NCBI GenBank assembly: GCA_028280195.1
Contig: JANQMH010000102.1
Coordinates: forward strand, 1-64,000
Direction: 5' to 3'
From: Exilibacterium sp.
Lineage (GTDB): Bacteria > Pseudomonadota > Gammaproteobacteria > Pseudomonadales > Cellvibrionaceae
DNA length: 64,000 nt
Below are positions 26,557 to 35,663 of the stretch, piece after piece. The position numbers and the translations under genes were made by a program. Below the pieces are notes generated by a model. It saw nothing but the letters and a program-made list of their open reading frames with translations, made no database searches and was not told the DNA's origin. How positions within the stretch are numbered: position 1 is the stretch's first letter; every line of letters begins with the position of its first letter.

Positions 26557-27134
26557 CGTTTCCCAGCACATCTAACAGTTGTTCACCTCCGGTTATCTCT
26601 CTGACTGTCAAAAATATTGATTTACCACTTCATTTTTTCACGTCTACAATTACCCCCCTTTGTTGAACCGGTTGGACTACGTATTCAATGGCCCTTGATG
26701 TAACCATTGCACTAACCTGCCAATGAACAACGTTGGCTCGCTGTAGGCGTTAAGCGATACAACATATATAGGTATGGGTAGCCTTGCCTATCAGCATTTA
26801 CTATTATCTTCCCAGTAGGGAACCGGTCCCTTTGTTGTGGCAATAGCCGGTAAGGGGTGCGACTAGGCTGTAGTCGCCACAGTACAATGGAGACAGTATG
26901 TAGGTAATATCATAGGCTCACCGCCATCAAGTTTTCATAGCTTTAAAATACTTATTGGCGGCGGACATATGAAATAAAGCTTATTTAACTCAAATTCTGT
27001 TTGCCTCGTTATTTTTTAGTGGGTAAATATTAATCAATCGCATTGAGTAATAATAGATGAAGGGAAGCCTATAAGGTATCATTGAGGAAGTATAATGTAG
27101 GTTAGCAATCCTTTTTTCAGGGAAACGGGCACCG
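26557..27134. other. AT-rich gap without recognised genes
   Basis: No credible coding frame, RNA gene or repeat array was found. The last part (27000-27130) is AT-rich and may hold the promoter for the hydrolase remnant at 27135. Confidence 0.4.
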
Positions 27135-27314
27135 ATGATAAATTTCATTACTAATAACAATCACAGTAGCCTCATCCTCTTTGTTCATGGTTTCACTGGT
27201 GGAAAAGATACATGGAAGCACCCACAGCACGACTCGTTCCCTAATTTATTACTGCAGAAAGTGATCTTTACGAGAAAAGAGAAAGAGCTAAAAAGTTCCT
27301 TGATGAAGAGCTAG
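27135..27314 (+). pseudogene. N-terminal stub of an alpha/beta hydrolase
   Basis: ATG 27135 starts a frame with SLILFVHGFTGGKDTW, the oxyanion/HG motif of alpha/beta hydrolases (DUF676-like effector type). Homology stops after about 41 residues (NLLLQ). From there the sequence belongs to an ATPase gene in another frame, and the stub ends at a stop at 27314. A deletion joined two genes at about 27257. Confidence 0.55.
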
Positions 27315-28066
27315 AAAAGTCTATAAGCCCCTACCTTACTGAGCGCGATGCTATTGTTGCCGAGCTGGCGCACCTTAAAGAACGTAGGGAAAAGTATCGC
27401 CATGCATTAAAAGTAAGAAATCAACAAAAATCGATTTCAGACCAAATCGGCAGATTGGAGTCGAATCTTACTAGGCTTAAAGAAAAGCTAGAGAGCATGA
27501 AAAAAGACGCGCCCTCAACCTCAAGCATTTTAAGTATGTTGGGCAGGAATCTCGATTCTTATTTAGAAAAAATAAATATTAAAAACAAGTTTGGCGTATC
27601 AATAAGTGAAAGATCCTTTTTTCCAGTCGTTCGAAATATTGAATATCGAGATATAAACTCAGGAGGATTAAGAACAATTGTTTCTATTGGGTATTTATCC
27701 GTGTTACTTAAGGCATTATTAGTAAGCGATATAAACCATCCTGGCCTTCTGATGATAGATACTGTTGGTAAGTTCCTTGGCAAGAATGAAGATGAATATG
27801 ACGGCGAAACTAGCTTAGACGATGATGTGAAAGAGGGGATGTCTGATCCAGAAAAGTATAAAAATATATATGAGTATCTTTTAGATTTAGCAGAAGAGTT
27901 TGAAGGCAAGGGTAAGCATTGTCAAATAATATTGGTTGACAATGATATCCCTCCTGCTATTGCCAACCTACATAAGGGGTTCGAAATAGCATATTTTAGC
28001 ACCAATGGATTAAACGATTTACCCGTCGGGTTGATTGATGATTGGGATAAGTTTGTTGATACATGA
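27245..28066 (+). pseudogene. C-terminal part of an SMC/Rad50-like ATPase
   Basis: The frame is open from 27245. It contains a charged coiled coil (to about 27500), then LRTIVSIGYLSVLLKALL and HPGLLMIDTVGKFLG (Walker B-like: hydrophobic stretch plus Asp). Next come YKNIYEYLLDLAEEF and CQIILVDNDIP (an Asp-containing D-loop/switch region). This is the distal half of a coiled-coil ABC-type ATPase of the kind found in defence loci. The Walker A half is missing because of the deletion at about 27257. An internal ATG (27455) could still give a 203-residue product. Confidence 0.55.
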
Positions 28067-28146
28067 TTCAATAACTTAAAACTCTTTCTCTGGGATTTCC
28101 GAGGAATCTTGAAGACAACGGGTTTTGCTTTCATCATTGACCGAAA

Positions 28147-28166
28147 AGTTTGGTAAACACCAAACT
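28147..28166 (+). terminator. Hairpin AGTTTGGT-AAAC-ACCAAACT
   Basis: A perfect 8-bp stem with a 4-base loop lies about 80 bases after the ATPase remnant. It may be a terminator or an operator. The T-run is weak. Confidence 0.35.
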
Positions 28167-28351
28167 AATCGCCTGATTATGTAGATATTCAGTTTTTGTT
28201 AACCTACTAAGGAAAAAAATGTTCGATATGTTGACAAAAAAATAGAATTCCTTGCAAACTATTTCTCTTGGAGATAGAAAAGTATATGCGGCAAAACTAA
28301 AGAAATCTACGATTTTTCAAACCCTGCTTTAGTGGTCGGAGGTAACTTAAA

Positions 28352-29605
28352 ATGAGAAACATTTTCGACCAATATGATCAACCAGAAAATCGCTTGACTC
28401 ATGCCTTAATGGCATCTCTGAGTCAGGACCGTTCTTTATTGTGTAGTTTTTTACATTGGATATGCGGTTTTAAAATAAAAAAATCAAGAAACCTCTATAT
28501 AGTGGAGCAAGGAATTGCTGGTGAGTTAGAAGTCACTGAAGAAGATGTCGAGCATATAGGTTTGCCTGATGGTTGGATTCACGATGAAGATGATTGGTGT
28601 CTGCTTATTGAGAGTAAAATCTCTAGCAAGTTGACTAAAAATCAGTTAAGACGCCACTATAAGACTGCCAAACGTTGTGGTTTTATGGACATTACTATTT
28701 TAACAATTGAAGCTAACCCAACTATAGTGCCAAGTGAAACATGGCTGCTGCAAAAAACATGGTCAGAACTTTATGCATGGTTAAAAAATCAATCCTACAG
28801 GTCTCAATGGGCAGCACTAGCCACTGACTATTTTGAGGTTGCTGAGAGAAAACTCATAAGCTCAGGCTACCTGAAGGAGGGAAATCTAACTGTGTTTACT
28901 GGAATTCCGTTTAATAAAGACCATCCCTATAACTATTCTGAAGCGAAGAGGCTGCTAAAGCTTATCTTAGAAGAAATAAGAAAAGATAAAACTTTCTGCC
29001 GAAGAGCAAGGATTGACCCGGAGTCAGAAGGACGCGGGTCTATCACTGGTAAAGGAGGTAAAGCTGTGTGGGACTTTCTACGACTAGAAGGGTCAGATAA
29101 ATCAGAAAATTTTACCGCGTACCCACATTTTACTTTGGGGTTTAACTACGATCGAATTCACACATCTATCACCATACCTCACAAAATCCTAACAAGGTAT
29201 CGTAGAAACTTGACTGAGTTAGGCATTGAAGAATTTGAAGCCCTCATATCCCAAGTAGTGACCAATATGCGATCTATGATTAAAAGAGATATCGCTTTTA
29301 CACCCTGGTGTACTGCAGTACAACGGAGGTATCCAAGCCAACGTGCTGCTCCGATACACGATGCCGTATTGGAATTTGATTTACGAACTGCACTAAACAA
29401 AAATGACACGAAAGTGAAAATACAAAAACAATGGCTCACGGCAGCTTATGACGCTCTATCGTATAAAAACTCTAACTACCAATTGCAAATAGGCTCTCAT
29501 ATTTCATATGAGCGTTCCAAACTAGCAGGGTCCAAGGAGATTGTCCGGCTAATCAAAGGTACTTGGGAGGCTTGCAGACCTTTGTTGGACGTGATTACTC
29601 AATAA
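28352..29605 (+). CDS. PD-(D/E)XK nuclease-like protein, defence-island type
   Basis: The product has 417 residues, and GGAGG precedes the ATG. The N-terminus (NIFDQYDQPENRLTHALM) is followed by LPDGWIHDEDDWCLLIESK and NQLRRHY. The spaced acidic residue, the ExK (IESK) and the downstream Gln fit a PD-(D/E)XK nuclease core at about residues 75-120. The C-terminal 250 residues are unrecognised. No restriction-modification partner is adjacent; the next gene is a phosphoribosyltransferase. AT-rich codon use marks it as acquired. A role in phage or plasmid defence is inferred. Confidence 0.6.
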   Translation: MRNIFDQYDQPENRLTHALMASLSQDRSLLCSFLHWICGFKIKKSRNLYIVEQGIAGELEVTEEDVEHIGLPDGWIHDEDDWCLLIESKISSKLTKNQLRRHYKTAKRCGFMDITILTIEANPTIVPSETWLLQKTWSELYAWLKNQSYRSQWAALATDYFEVAERKLISSGYLKEGNLTVFTGIPFNKDHPYNYSEAKRLLKLILEEIRKDKTFCRRARIDPESEGRGSITGKGGKAVWDFLRLEGSDKSENFTAYPHFTLGFNYDRIHTSITIPHKILTRYRRNLTELGIEEFEALISQVVTNMRSMIKRDIAFTPWCTAVQRRYPSQRAAPIHDAVLEFDLRTALNKNDTKVKIQKQWLTAAYDALSYKNSNYQLQIGSHISYERSKLAGSKEIVRLIKGTWEACRPLLDVITQ

Positions 29606-29735
29606 TAGTTTATGATTAGCTGCGAACATTTTTAATCTAGAAGTTTGAGTCATTCTGGGAATGAAATAATGATGTAGTTTTTTGCATATGGCATGTATTC
29701 TAGTGAATTGCAAATATTTAAGGGCTAGATTGGGA

Positions 29736-30449
29736 ATGAGACCAATTAGAACAACTTGGAAGCAAGATTTCCCCAATACTATCGTAGATCAACCTTTAGC
29801 CAAAGCAACAGGCCATCAGCTGTACACTAAGGCTAAACAGGGTGATATTGATGCGGCCTTCGAGTTGGCACAAAGCCTGGTTTCCGATCGTGCTATTTCC
29901 CTGCTTCAAGGTATCGGGGGAATTAAACAGTCTGTAATAGTTCCGGTCCATGCTATAGAAAGTATGGGCGTAAATAAAATACCTATTGGTATTGCACATG
30001 TTTTAGCTGACCGGCTTGATCTATCTGTTCACATCGATATAGTCCAGGCTATCAAGGTGTCGCGCACTGGAGCTGATGGATGGCACAGACTGTCAAACGC
30101 GCCATATTTTGATGGGAATTTCCCCCAAGGCCAGTGCGCTTTACTAGTCGATGATACCCTTACCCAGGGCGGTACGTTTGCCAGCCTAAAAGGCCATATT
30201 GAGTCCCAGGGGGGCGAAGTATTGGGAGCCTATGCCTTGACAGGCAAGCAATATTCGCGACAATTACGGTTATCCAGAGAGACATTAGCTAAATTACGGG
30301 GACAATATGGGCACATTGAACAGTGGTGGCAAGGTACCTTCGGCTACGGATTCGATTTCCTCACCGAGTGGGAAGCCCGCTACATCATCAACTCGGGTAA
30401 AACCCCTAACCAAGTCCGAGATCGAGTTCTTGCGGCACGATATGCGTGA
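29736..30449 (+). CDS. Phosphoribosyltransferase-like protein, mobile-element type
   Basis: ATG 29736 gives 237 residues; an in-frame upstream start at 29682 is possible. The PRPP-binding loop of type I phosphoribosyltransferases is clear (CALLVDDTLTQGGTFASL). Before it is the pattern SVIVPVHAIESMG (a pyrophosphate-loop-like segment). The substrate base is not predictable, and biosynthetic enzymes of this fold are normally in nucleotide operons. Here it follows the nuclease-like gene in an accessory region, similar to phosphoribosyltransferases that Aravind-type analyses place in conflict systems. That assignment is inferred from context. Confidence 0.65.
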   Translation: MRPIRTTWKQDFPNTIVDQPLAKATGHQLYTKAKQGDIDAAFELAQSLVSDRAISLLQGIGGIKQSVIVPVHAIESMGVNKIPIGIAHVLADRLDLSVHIDIVQAIKVSRTGADGWHRLSNAPYFDGNFPQGQCALLVDDTLTQGGTFASLKGHIESQGGEVLGAYALTGKQYSRQLRLSRETLAKLRGQYGHIEQWWQGTFGYGFDFLTEWEARYIINSGKTPNQVRDRVLAARYA

Positions 30450-30792
30450 TGCGTCAAATAAGCTGGCAGCAAAACGCAAGTAACGAGGAGCTGTGCCACA
30501 CTTTTTGCCACATTTAGTGTGCTTTGTAGTGTTTTGTGGAGACCATAAAAAGCAAAAAATCCTTTAAAATCAATGCCATATGCTCACCACGAACCACTAC
30601 AAAACACAAATCCTCGGATTTCGAGTCCCGTCCGGCCTGTCATTTAACTGTCTGATTTTATTAAAATTTTTCCTCTTCTTCAAATTTTCTATCCAGCTTT
30701 TGTCCAGTTTTTTATTTTGGCCAGCTCGAACTTGAGCGGTACTAAATAGTATTAGGCGAAGAAGCTCTGCAATATTTACGTTGGCTACTGGC
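30450..30792. other. Gap containing att-like copy B
   Basis: This gap separates convergent genes. It contains a CACACT/AGTGTG inverted repeat (about 30497-30521) and the att-like repeat at 30618-30710. No gene was seen. Confidence 0.4.
30618..30710 (+). repeat. att-like repeat copy B
   Basis: Starting at the TTCGAGTCCCGTCCGG core, the next ~90 bases align by eye with 35091-35185. Shared blocks include ATTTA, GACT/TGATTTTATTA, CCTCTTCTTC, ATTTTCT and TCCAGCTTTTGT. The left part differs from copies A and C. Confidence 0.55.
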
Positions 30793-33177
30793 TTACGCCA
30801 ACTGAGCTTCTTTCACTTGATAGCCCATCACATCATACCCTTTAAATCGCCGTTGAAACATTCGCTGCAACATCGGCAGACCGGTATCAACATAATCATA
30901 AATAGTAACCTGTTTTTTATTGTCAGCTTGGCGGTGTATACGGCCTGCGTATTGGGCAAGCGTCCCCTTCCAAGCGATTGGCAACGCCAACAACAAAGTG
31001 TCCAATCGCGGCAAATCAAAACCTTCACCAAGATATTTCCCTGTAGCGATGATGACTTGTGCAGTTTTAATGCCTTCTTTCGCATCGCGTCGTTCTTTCG
31101 CTTTCATGGCGCCACGCAGAACCTGTACTCGATAACCTCTTGCGATTAACTGTTGTCCCAGCTCGTCAGCATGCTCTCGCCGTTCAGTCAAAATTACGGG
31201 GTTGCGATCTTTTTCTATTTCTTCAACGGCGTCTTTCAAGATATGACTGTTTCTTTTTTCGCAAGTCATCAACCAGCGATAAACATCAGCGATCAATGGG
31301 CGATTATCGGTCTGCTGTAGCTTATCCGGTGGTGAAAAGGATAAGGACCGTACAACGACGGATTGCTCAAAGGGGGCTATAGAGTTTTGTTTAATGCGAT
31401 GTCGGATAGGCCCCACCTGCATAAAAATAATGCTTTGGTGGCCATCCCGACGTTCGGGTGTAGCAGTTAAACCTACAATATACTTTGCACGCGCTTCGCT
31501 CAATAGTAGCTCAAATCGTGGGGCGGACACATGATGACATTCGTCAACAATAACTTGCCCATAGTTAAATAACAACGGATCAATGCTGTTGTCTTTTTTA
31601 TTGATAAGGCTTTGGTAGGTGGCAATATCAATCTGATTTGACGGTTTTCGCTTCCCTCCCTTAATAACACCTATTTCGATCCCCTGAATAAAAGTTTTTA
31701 GGCGCTCTTGCCATTGTTCCACTAACTGTCGGCTGTGGGTCAGTACCAGGGTATTAATCCCTCTTCGAGCTATTAGGCCTATTGCTGTAACAGTTTTTCC
31801 AAAAGCTGTTGGTGCCACTAAAACCCCAGTATCATGCTTAAGTAACGCAGCGACTGCATCGCTTTGATCTTTTCTGAGCTTAGCTCGAAATTGCACTTTC
31901 TCTGATTTTTGTTGTTGATTGTCTTCAAATTTTTGGCCTACATGGCGTTTATCATCAATGAGAGTTTGAATTTTTTGCTGTTCCATTAGTTCCATAACTT
32001 CCTCAAAGCAGCCCCGAGGTAAAATAAGATAGTTCTGCTCTATTCGCGAACAACAGATATAACGGGGAATGCCATGTGTTGAGAACCGCATAGCCTGCTT
32101 TTTAAAAAATTCAGGGTTTGCAAAGCTGGCAAGCCTTTTTAACCTAGCTGTTAATGCGGAAGGCAGAGTTTTTAATGGAATGTATATCTGGTTAGCCAGT
32201 ATCAATGCCAGCTTTTTCGGGCAGCCATCGATAAATGAGGCTTTTATTGGCAGCCCCTGTTCCCAAGGTGGTTGCTTGAGTTGCTGGCTATTATTAGCTT
32301 GATAATTCACTTGTTCCAAAATATTGTAGAGATCTGTTAAAGCAAGCTTCTTTAGTTGGTTTAGGAATTGCCATTGATCTCTGTATGGTATTCCGTCCTC
32401 ATCAATGAAAACACTATTTCCTGATTGGCGCGGTGTATTTTGCAGGGGTAGAGCTATTAGGTTGCCAAACCCTCCGGCAGGCATAATGTCTTGATTTGGA
32501 AAGAGACGGTCATATGAAGCAAAAGATAATCCTGCATGAAATTCCATGGCTCTATCAAGCAACCGAAATCCAAGTAGACGCGCTTCCTTTGCTGGAGCTG
32601 GTTCACTAAAAAAAATCCAAATATGAGCACCATTTCCTGATCTCGACCTCTCAACGGCGTAAGGTACATCCAGTTCTTTGCATGCTTTTGTATAAGATTG
32701 AACAGCGGCCTGCCAATCTGCTTTATCAAAATCAGCAGCGAGAAAGTAACAGTGATTATTCGATAGCAAGGGATAGATACCAACAGTGTGCTTTCCAGAT
32801 AAGTGATCGTATATTGCTTGGCTGTCTAATACTTTAAAATTTTGATGAGTGCATTCACTACATTTGATCTTTGGTTTTTGGCAAATTAAGTGCTGCCACT
32901 CATTATGACAAGCGATTGAATAACCACTACGGCCTTGCGAATTTTGCCAGCGAATGGGATAAACCTCATGACGCCCTCTAAAATACTGTTGAAAAATTTC
33001 AATTTTTTCGGATGGGGTAAAAGTGGAAAGTGTAATTGGTGTATTGGAAAGTGCAAGCTGTGCTAATAAATCTTCTTGGCGAGCTAGAAGTGCTGCTTTC
33101 TCTTTTTCGATAACAGCTAGGTTTTGATGTATCGATTCAAGTTCTTGTTCTAGGGCGTTTTTTTGTTTGTCCTTCAT
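30793..33177 (-). CDS. TOTE-type primase (AEP) fused to a DEAD/DEAH helicase
   Basis: The product has 794 residues. A short coiled coil (1-45) leads to an archaeo-eukaryotic primase domain at about 55-270: CYFLAADFDK (DxD metal motif, about 149/151) and RSGNGAHIWIFF (His about 185). A Cys/His cluster (CQKPKIKCSECTH, about 99-111) may bind zinc. An SF2 helicase follows, with APTAFGKTV (Walker A), IVDECHHV (DEAH-like), LTATPERRDG and the QYAGRIHR motif VI. This architecture is the TOTE conflict-system primase-helicase, thought to act against invading DNA or in element maintenance. It has no nuclease domain of its own. It lies between att-like copies B and C. Confidence 0.85.
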   Translation of the reverse strand: MKDKQKNALEQELESIHQNLAVIEKEKAALLARQEDLLAQLALSNTPITLSTFTPSEKIEIFQQYFRGRHEVYPIRWQNSQGRSGYSIACHNEWQHLICQKPKIKCSECTHQNFKVLDSQAIYDHLSGKHTVGIYPLLSNNHCYFLAADFDKADWQAAVQSYTKACKELDVPYAVERSRSGNGAHIWIFFSEPAPAKEARLLGFRLLDRAMEFHAGLSFASYDRLFPNQDIMPAGGFGNLIALPLQNTPRQSGNSVFIDEDGIPYRDQWQFLNQLKKLALTDLYNILEQVNYQANNSQQLKQPPWEQGLPIKASFIDGCPKKLALILANQIYIPLKTLPSALTARLKRLASFANPEFFKKQAMRFSTHGIPRYICCSRIEQNYLILPRGCFEEVMELMEQQKIQTLIDDKRHVGQKFEDNQQQKSEKVQFRAKLRKDQSDAVAALLKHDTGVLVAPTAFGKTVTAIGLIARRGINTLVLTHSRQLVEQWQERLKTFIQGIEIGVIKGGKRKPSNQIDIATYQSLINKKDNSIDPLLFNYGQVIVDECHHVSAPRFELLLSEARAKYIVGLTATPERRDGHQSIIFMQVGPIRHRIKQNSIAPFEQSVVVRSLSFSPPDKLQQTDNRPLIADVYRWLMTCEKRNSHILKDAVEEIEKDRNPVILTERREHADELGQQLIARGYRVQVLRGAMKAKERRDAKEGIKTAQVIIATGKYLGEGFDLPRLDTLLLALPIAWKGTLAQYAGRIHRQADNKKQVTIYDYVDTGLPMLQRMFQRRFKGYDVMGYQVKEAQLA

Positions 33178-33270
33178 TTTATATTGCTAATATTTGGCTA
33201 GGCCTGAACAAGCTGCCTATTCGTCGACTCGTTGCAGAGCTTTATCCAGCACTTTTCTGGACAAGTAAAG

Positions 33271-33699
33271 TCAGGCAGTGACCATATCTTCAATGACCGG
33301 GCGTGCAAGAGGTATAACACCTCGTTGTTTGGCGGCTAATACTATACCGAGAGTACCTCTAACAAAAACTCCAAGACTAGCAGCACACTTCCTGCCCGAC
33401 AAGTCATCAATAATGGCGTCTAAACCATACTCTGTGGCCAGTGCAAGTACGCCAGATTCACCGGCACCGAGCCGCCATTCTGCAATAGAAATGGGAATTA
33501 CAGATACCGGCTTCATCACCAGCCAATCTGTGCTTTCAATAGCCTGGGCAGAGATATCCTCAGGGCCTCGTTGCTGGATTTCGGTGGCTACGGGTTCGGG
33601 TACCCACACTTCGTCAGCAAATGTTTTAAGTAATGACAAATGCTGACTACGGGAAAGGAAAATGAGAGGTGAAGCGTTAATAATGACCGTATTAGTCAC
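33271..33699 (-). CDS. PIN-domain toxin, DUF3368 family
   Basis: The product has 142 residues. IINASPLIFLSRS (Asn replaces the usual first Asp), EVWVPEPVATEI, RLGAGESGVLALA (central Glu) and DAIIDDLSGRKCAASLG (paired Asp) match DUF3368 PIN toxins, which are Mg-dependent RNases. The family often shows N or D at the first position, so activity may be retained. It overlaps the antitoxin gene by eight bases, the normal arrangement with the antitoxin first. Confidence 0.8.
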   Translation of the reverse strand: MTNTVIINASPLIFLSRSQHLSLLKTFADEVWVPEPVATEIQQRGPEDISAQAIESTDWLVMKPVSVIPISIAEWRLGAGESGVLALATEYGLDAIIDDLSGRKCAASLGVFVRGTLGIVLAAKQRGVIPLARPVIEDMVTA

Positions 33700-33943
33700 G
33701 ACTTAGCTCACGGTCCAAGTCGTCAAAATCAACCTGAAATGAATCCTTGCCTATTTTTGCCAAAGCTAATAGAAAGTCTGTTCGATCCATTCCTGCGATA
33801 TTCGCCGCCCACTCCTGTGATATGCGCCCTTGTTGGTACCACAGGGTAGCCGCTGCTAAGCGCATTTCCTGGCTCAGTTCATCCGGGCTGCAATGGAGTA
33901 CAGAGAAGACTTTCTCTGGCAGCTCTACATTAACATACGTCAT
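33692..33943 (-). CDS. UPF0175 family antitoxin
   Basis: ATG 33943 gives 83 residues. The pattern VNVELPEKVFSVL, MRLAAATLWYQQGRISQEWAANIAGMDRTDFLLAL and the acidic tail is typical of UPF0175 (HTH-type) antitoxins paired with DUF3368 toxins. An upstream start would add 21 unrelated residues. The AAGGTATACCTT palindrome over its ribosome site suggests autoregulation. Confidence 0.8.
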   Translation of the reverse strand: MTYVNVELPEKVFSVLHCSPDELSQEMRLAAATLWYQQGRISQEWAANIAGMDRTDFLLALAKIGKDSFQVDFDDLDRELSRD

Positions 33944-33944
33944 T

Positions 33945-33956
33945 AAGGTATACCTT
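33945..33956. promoter_or_regulatory. Palindrome AAGGTATACCTT over the antitoxin ribosome site
   Basis: A perfect 12-base palindrome begins immediately upstream of the ATG. It overlaps the AAGG Shine-Dalgarno, so DNA binding or RNA folding there would control the toxin-antitoxin operon. The role is inferred. Confidence 0.45.
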
Positions 33957-34069
33957 GAGTAAATGGTTAACCGGAGTATTCTAACAGGCGTGCAAGGTTT
34001 TGACACGAGTTGCCAATTCAGCTTATATAAACCTCGCCCTTATTACTTAACCCATTGATTTTAAATACT

Positions 34070-34508
34070 TTATTTGTATTGGTCTGATGGATGTCTGGTC
34101 GGCATATATACATCTATCTTGGTTAGCTCTAACTCGTTGTTTTCCGACTTAATATATTTCGCGTAGGTGTAAAAAAACATCTTCAAGGTGTGGCCCAATT
34201 GCTGACTTAAAAAGCCGGGTTTGACCCCTGCTATTAAGCCGAGACTCATAGGTATGCCGGCAGTTGTAACCGCGGCGATAACGTACACCGGCATCATTTA
34301 GAGCTTGTCGCCACTGCCGATTAAATACGCCGGCATCCAGATACGGGCCGCCTGTACCACTAAGAAAAAGGTAACTCTCACCAGATTGTGTAGGACATTG
34401 AGTCTGATTGAATTGAACTGAACCAGATTGAGCCGGATTGTACCAAACTGATGTACGCAGAGCCCCGGTATAACGAATATAGAATGAACCGTATTGAAAA
34501 ACCCCTTC
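34070..34508 (-). pseudogene. Frameshifted tyrosine recombinase (integrase) remnant 2
   Basis: The frame begins with FYIRYTGALRTS (first catalytic Arg region, about 34490-34450), continues through YLDAGVFNRQW and YNCRHTYES, then shifts frame. It resumes as SLGLIAGVKPGFLSQQLGHTLKMFFYTYAKYI (catalytic His-box and Tyr), read in two parts. Stops at 34509-34514 close the upstream side. It is homologous to the remnant at 25538-25849. Confidence 0.8.
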
Positions 34509-34518
34509 CTATTACTTA

Positions 34519-35241
34519 CTTGAGCACCACAGATTGTTCAATATTAATGCTGGTGTCCTGAGATTCTGTTGGATGAATCCATTCTCCCTGCAACCTGGGC
34601 AACCAATAATTGTTTTTGTTACGTGCCTCAACGATATTTTTACTGTTAGCCAATGCCAGTAGCGAGTTTCCGGTTTTAGGGGGCGGGTTTGTGTGGCAAG
34701 GTACCAGTGCAGGTGCTTGAGTTGGTATTTATAGGAACAAAACCATGTGGACTTGCGGCAGCTTTGTTTACAATTTTACATCCTGGGCAAATAGGATTAC
34801 TTTATGATCATCCCAGAAAATCCGATAAAAGGACTAAATCGATTGGCTCTTTGCATGTATACGAACCGAAAAGGATTTAAATCGCGCTTCGTGAATCCAC
34901 TTTTACTAGGCGCAGATATTTCAAAGTAATAATCCATTTATGAGTTTCGAGGTTGTAACACTTTATTCTGCTCAGTTTCTTGTCCAGTTTTTGTAAACCC
35001 GAGGTGTTCACCAGTGCACACAGTCGAGGAAATAACCATAGTAAACAATAGCTTAGGATAACTGGTGAACATCAGAAAACACCAAACAAAGATTCGAGTC
35101 CGTCCGGTCCAGCCATTTAGCCCACTGACTTTATTAGCTTTTTCCCTCCTCTTCGGATTTCCTGTCCAACTTTTTGTAAATCTCAATTTTGGCCGAACAA
35201 AATCTAATACTCCCGCTGCATCAGGAAACTTAATTTCTGAT
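34519..35241. other. Decayed region between integrase remnant and 35242-35577
   Basis: A minus-strand frame ending at 34516 (NYWLPRLQGEWIHP, NIEQSVVLK) and another with PICPGCKIVNKAAASP (zinc-ribbon-like, resembling phage Com proteins) are fragments without starts. The right part is att-like copy C. No intact gene is supported. Confidence 0.35.
34979..35185 (+). repeat. att-like repeat copy C
   Basis: The left block (34979-35115) parallels copy A. The right block from GATTCGAGTCCGTCCGG (35091 onward) parallels copy B. It also holds a perfect 10-bp inverted repeat, GTTCACCAGT (35006-35015) and ACTGGTGAAC (35061-35070). This is the most complete copy. Confidence 0.6.
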
Positions 35242-35577
35242 TTAGTGTGAGTGTTTGTAGTGACGAGTCTGATAAAAAAGAAGGTCTGCCAAAAAAGGAT
35301 TGAGATTTCTAGTCATACCCCATTCTTTTGCTATCTCATCAAGGTCACTTTCCCGATAACCCGGTTTTAATAGCGCTTTTATTTTATTGGCGACATTGAC
35401 AAGTCTTAAGGCGTCCTGCTCTTCAAGACAATTGAAGGTTGAAAAGAACTCTGTCAGATAGCCCGCAACTCGCAATTCCTCCGTATCGAGTGTTAGTACC
35501 CGATTGACATCAGGCACATAATGCTCATGCCAGTAAGCACAAGCAAGTTTGACCATATCTTCCTTTGTAAACGACAT
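35242..35577 (-). CDS. Small acidic protein of unknown function
   Basis: From ATG 35577 the product has 111 residues. In-frame starts at 35643 (ATG) and 35655 (TTG) are also open, and none has a strong ribosome site. It is helical, with a repeated acidic/leucine pattern (TLDTEELRVAGYLTEFF, YRESDLDEIAKEWGM). No family was recognised. Such small acidic proteins are often immunity or accessory proteins, but no intact toxin lies next to it. Sequence upstream derives from a group II intron fragment, so its promoter may be lost. Confidence 0.5.
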   Translation of the reverse strand: MSFTKEDMVKLACAYWHEHYVPDVNRVLTLDTEELRVAGYLTEFFSTFNCLEEQDALRLVNVANKIKALLKPGYRESDLDEIAKEWGMTRNLNPFLADLLFYQTRHYKHSH

Positions 35578-35663
35578 AAATTCATAGAGGTGAATTTTTA
35601 TGTCTGGTTTGGAGCTGTATAGCGCTGTCTTGGTAATCCTCATGGAGCGGGCCAAGCATTGGA

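Noticed and set aside
25930-26760. Integron attC-like half sites (GTTAGGT near 25950, ATCTAAC near 26567, GTTAAGC near 26750)
   Set aside because: No complete paired attC with complementary ends of normal length was found, and there is no integron integrase. The matches are short and degenerate.
34689-34880. Plus-strand ORF of 63 residues
   Set aside because: No ribosome site or recognisable protein. The region shows gene fragments on the opposite strand, so it is likely chance.
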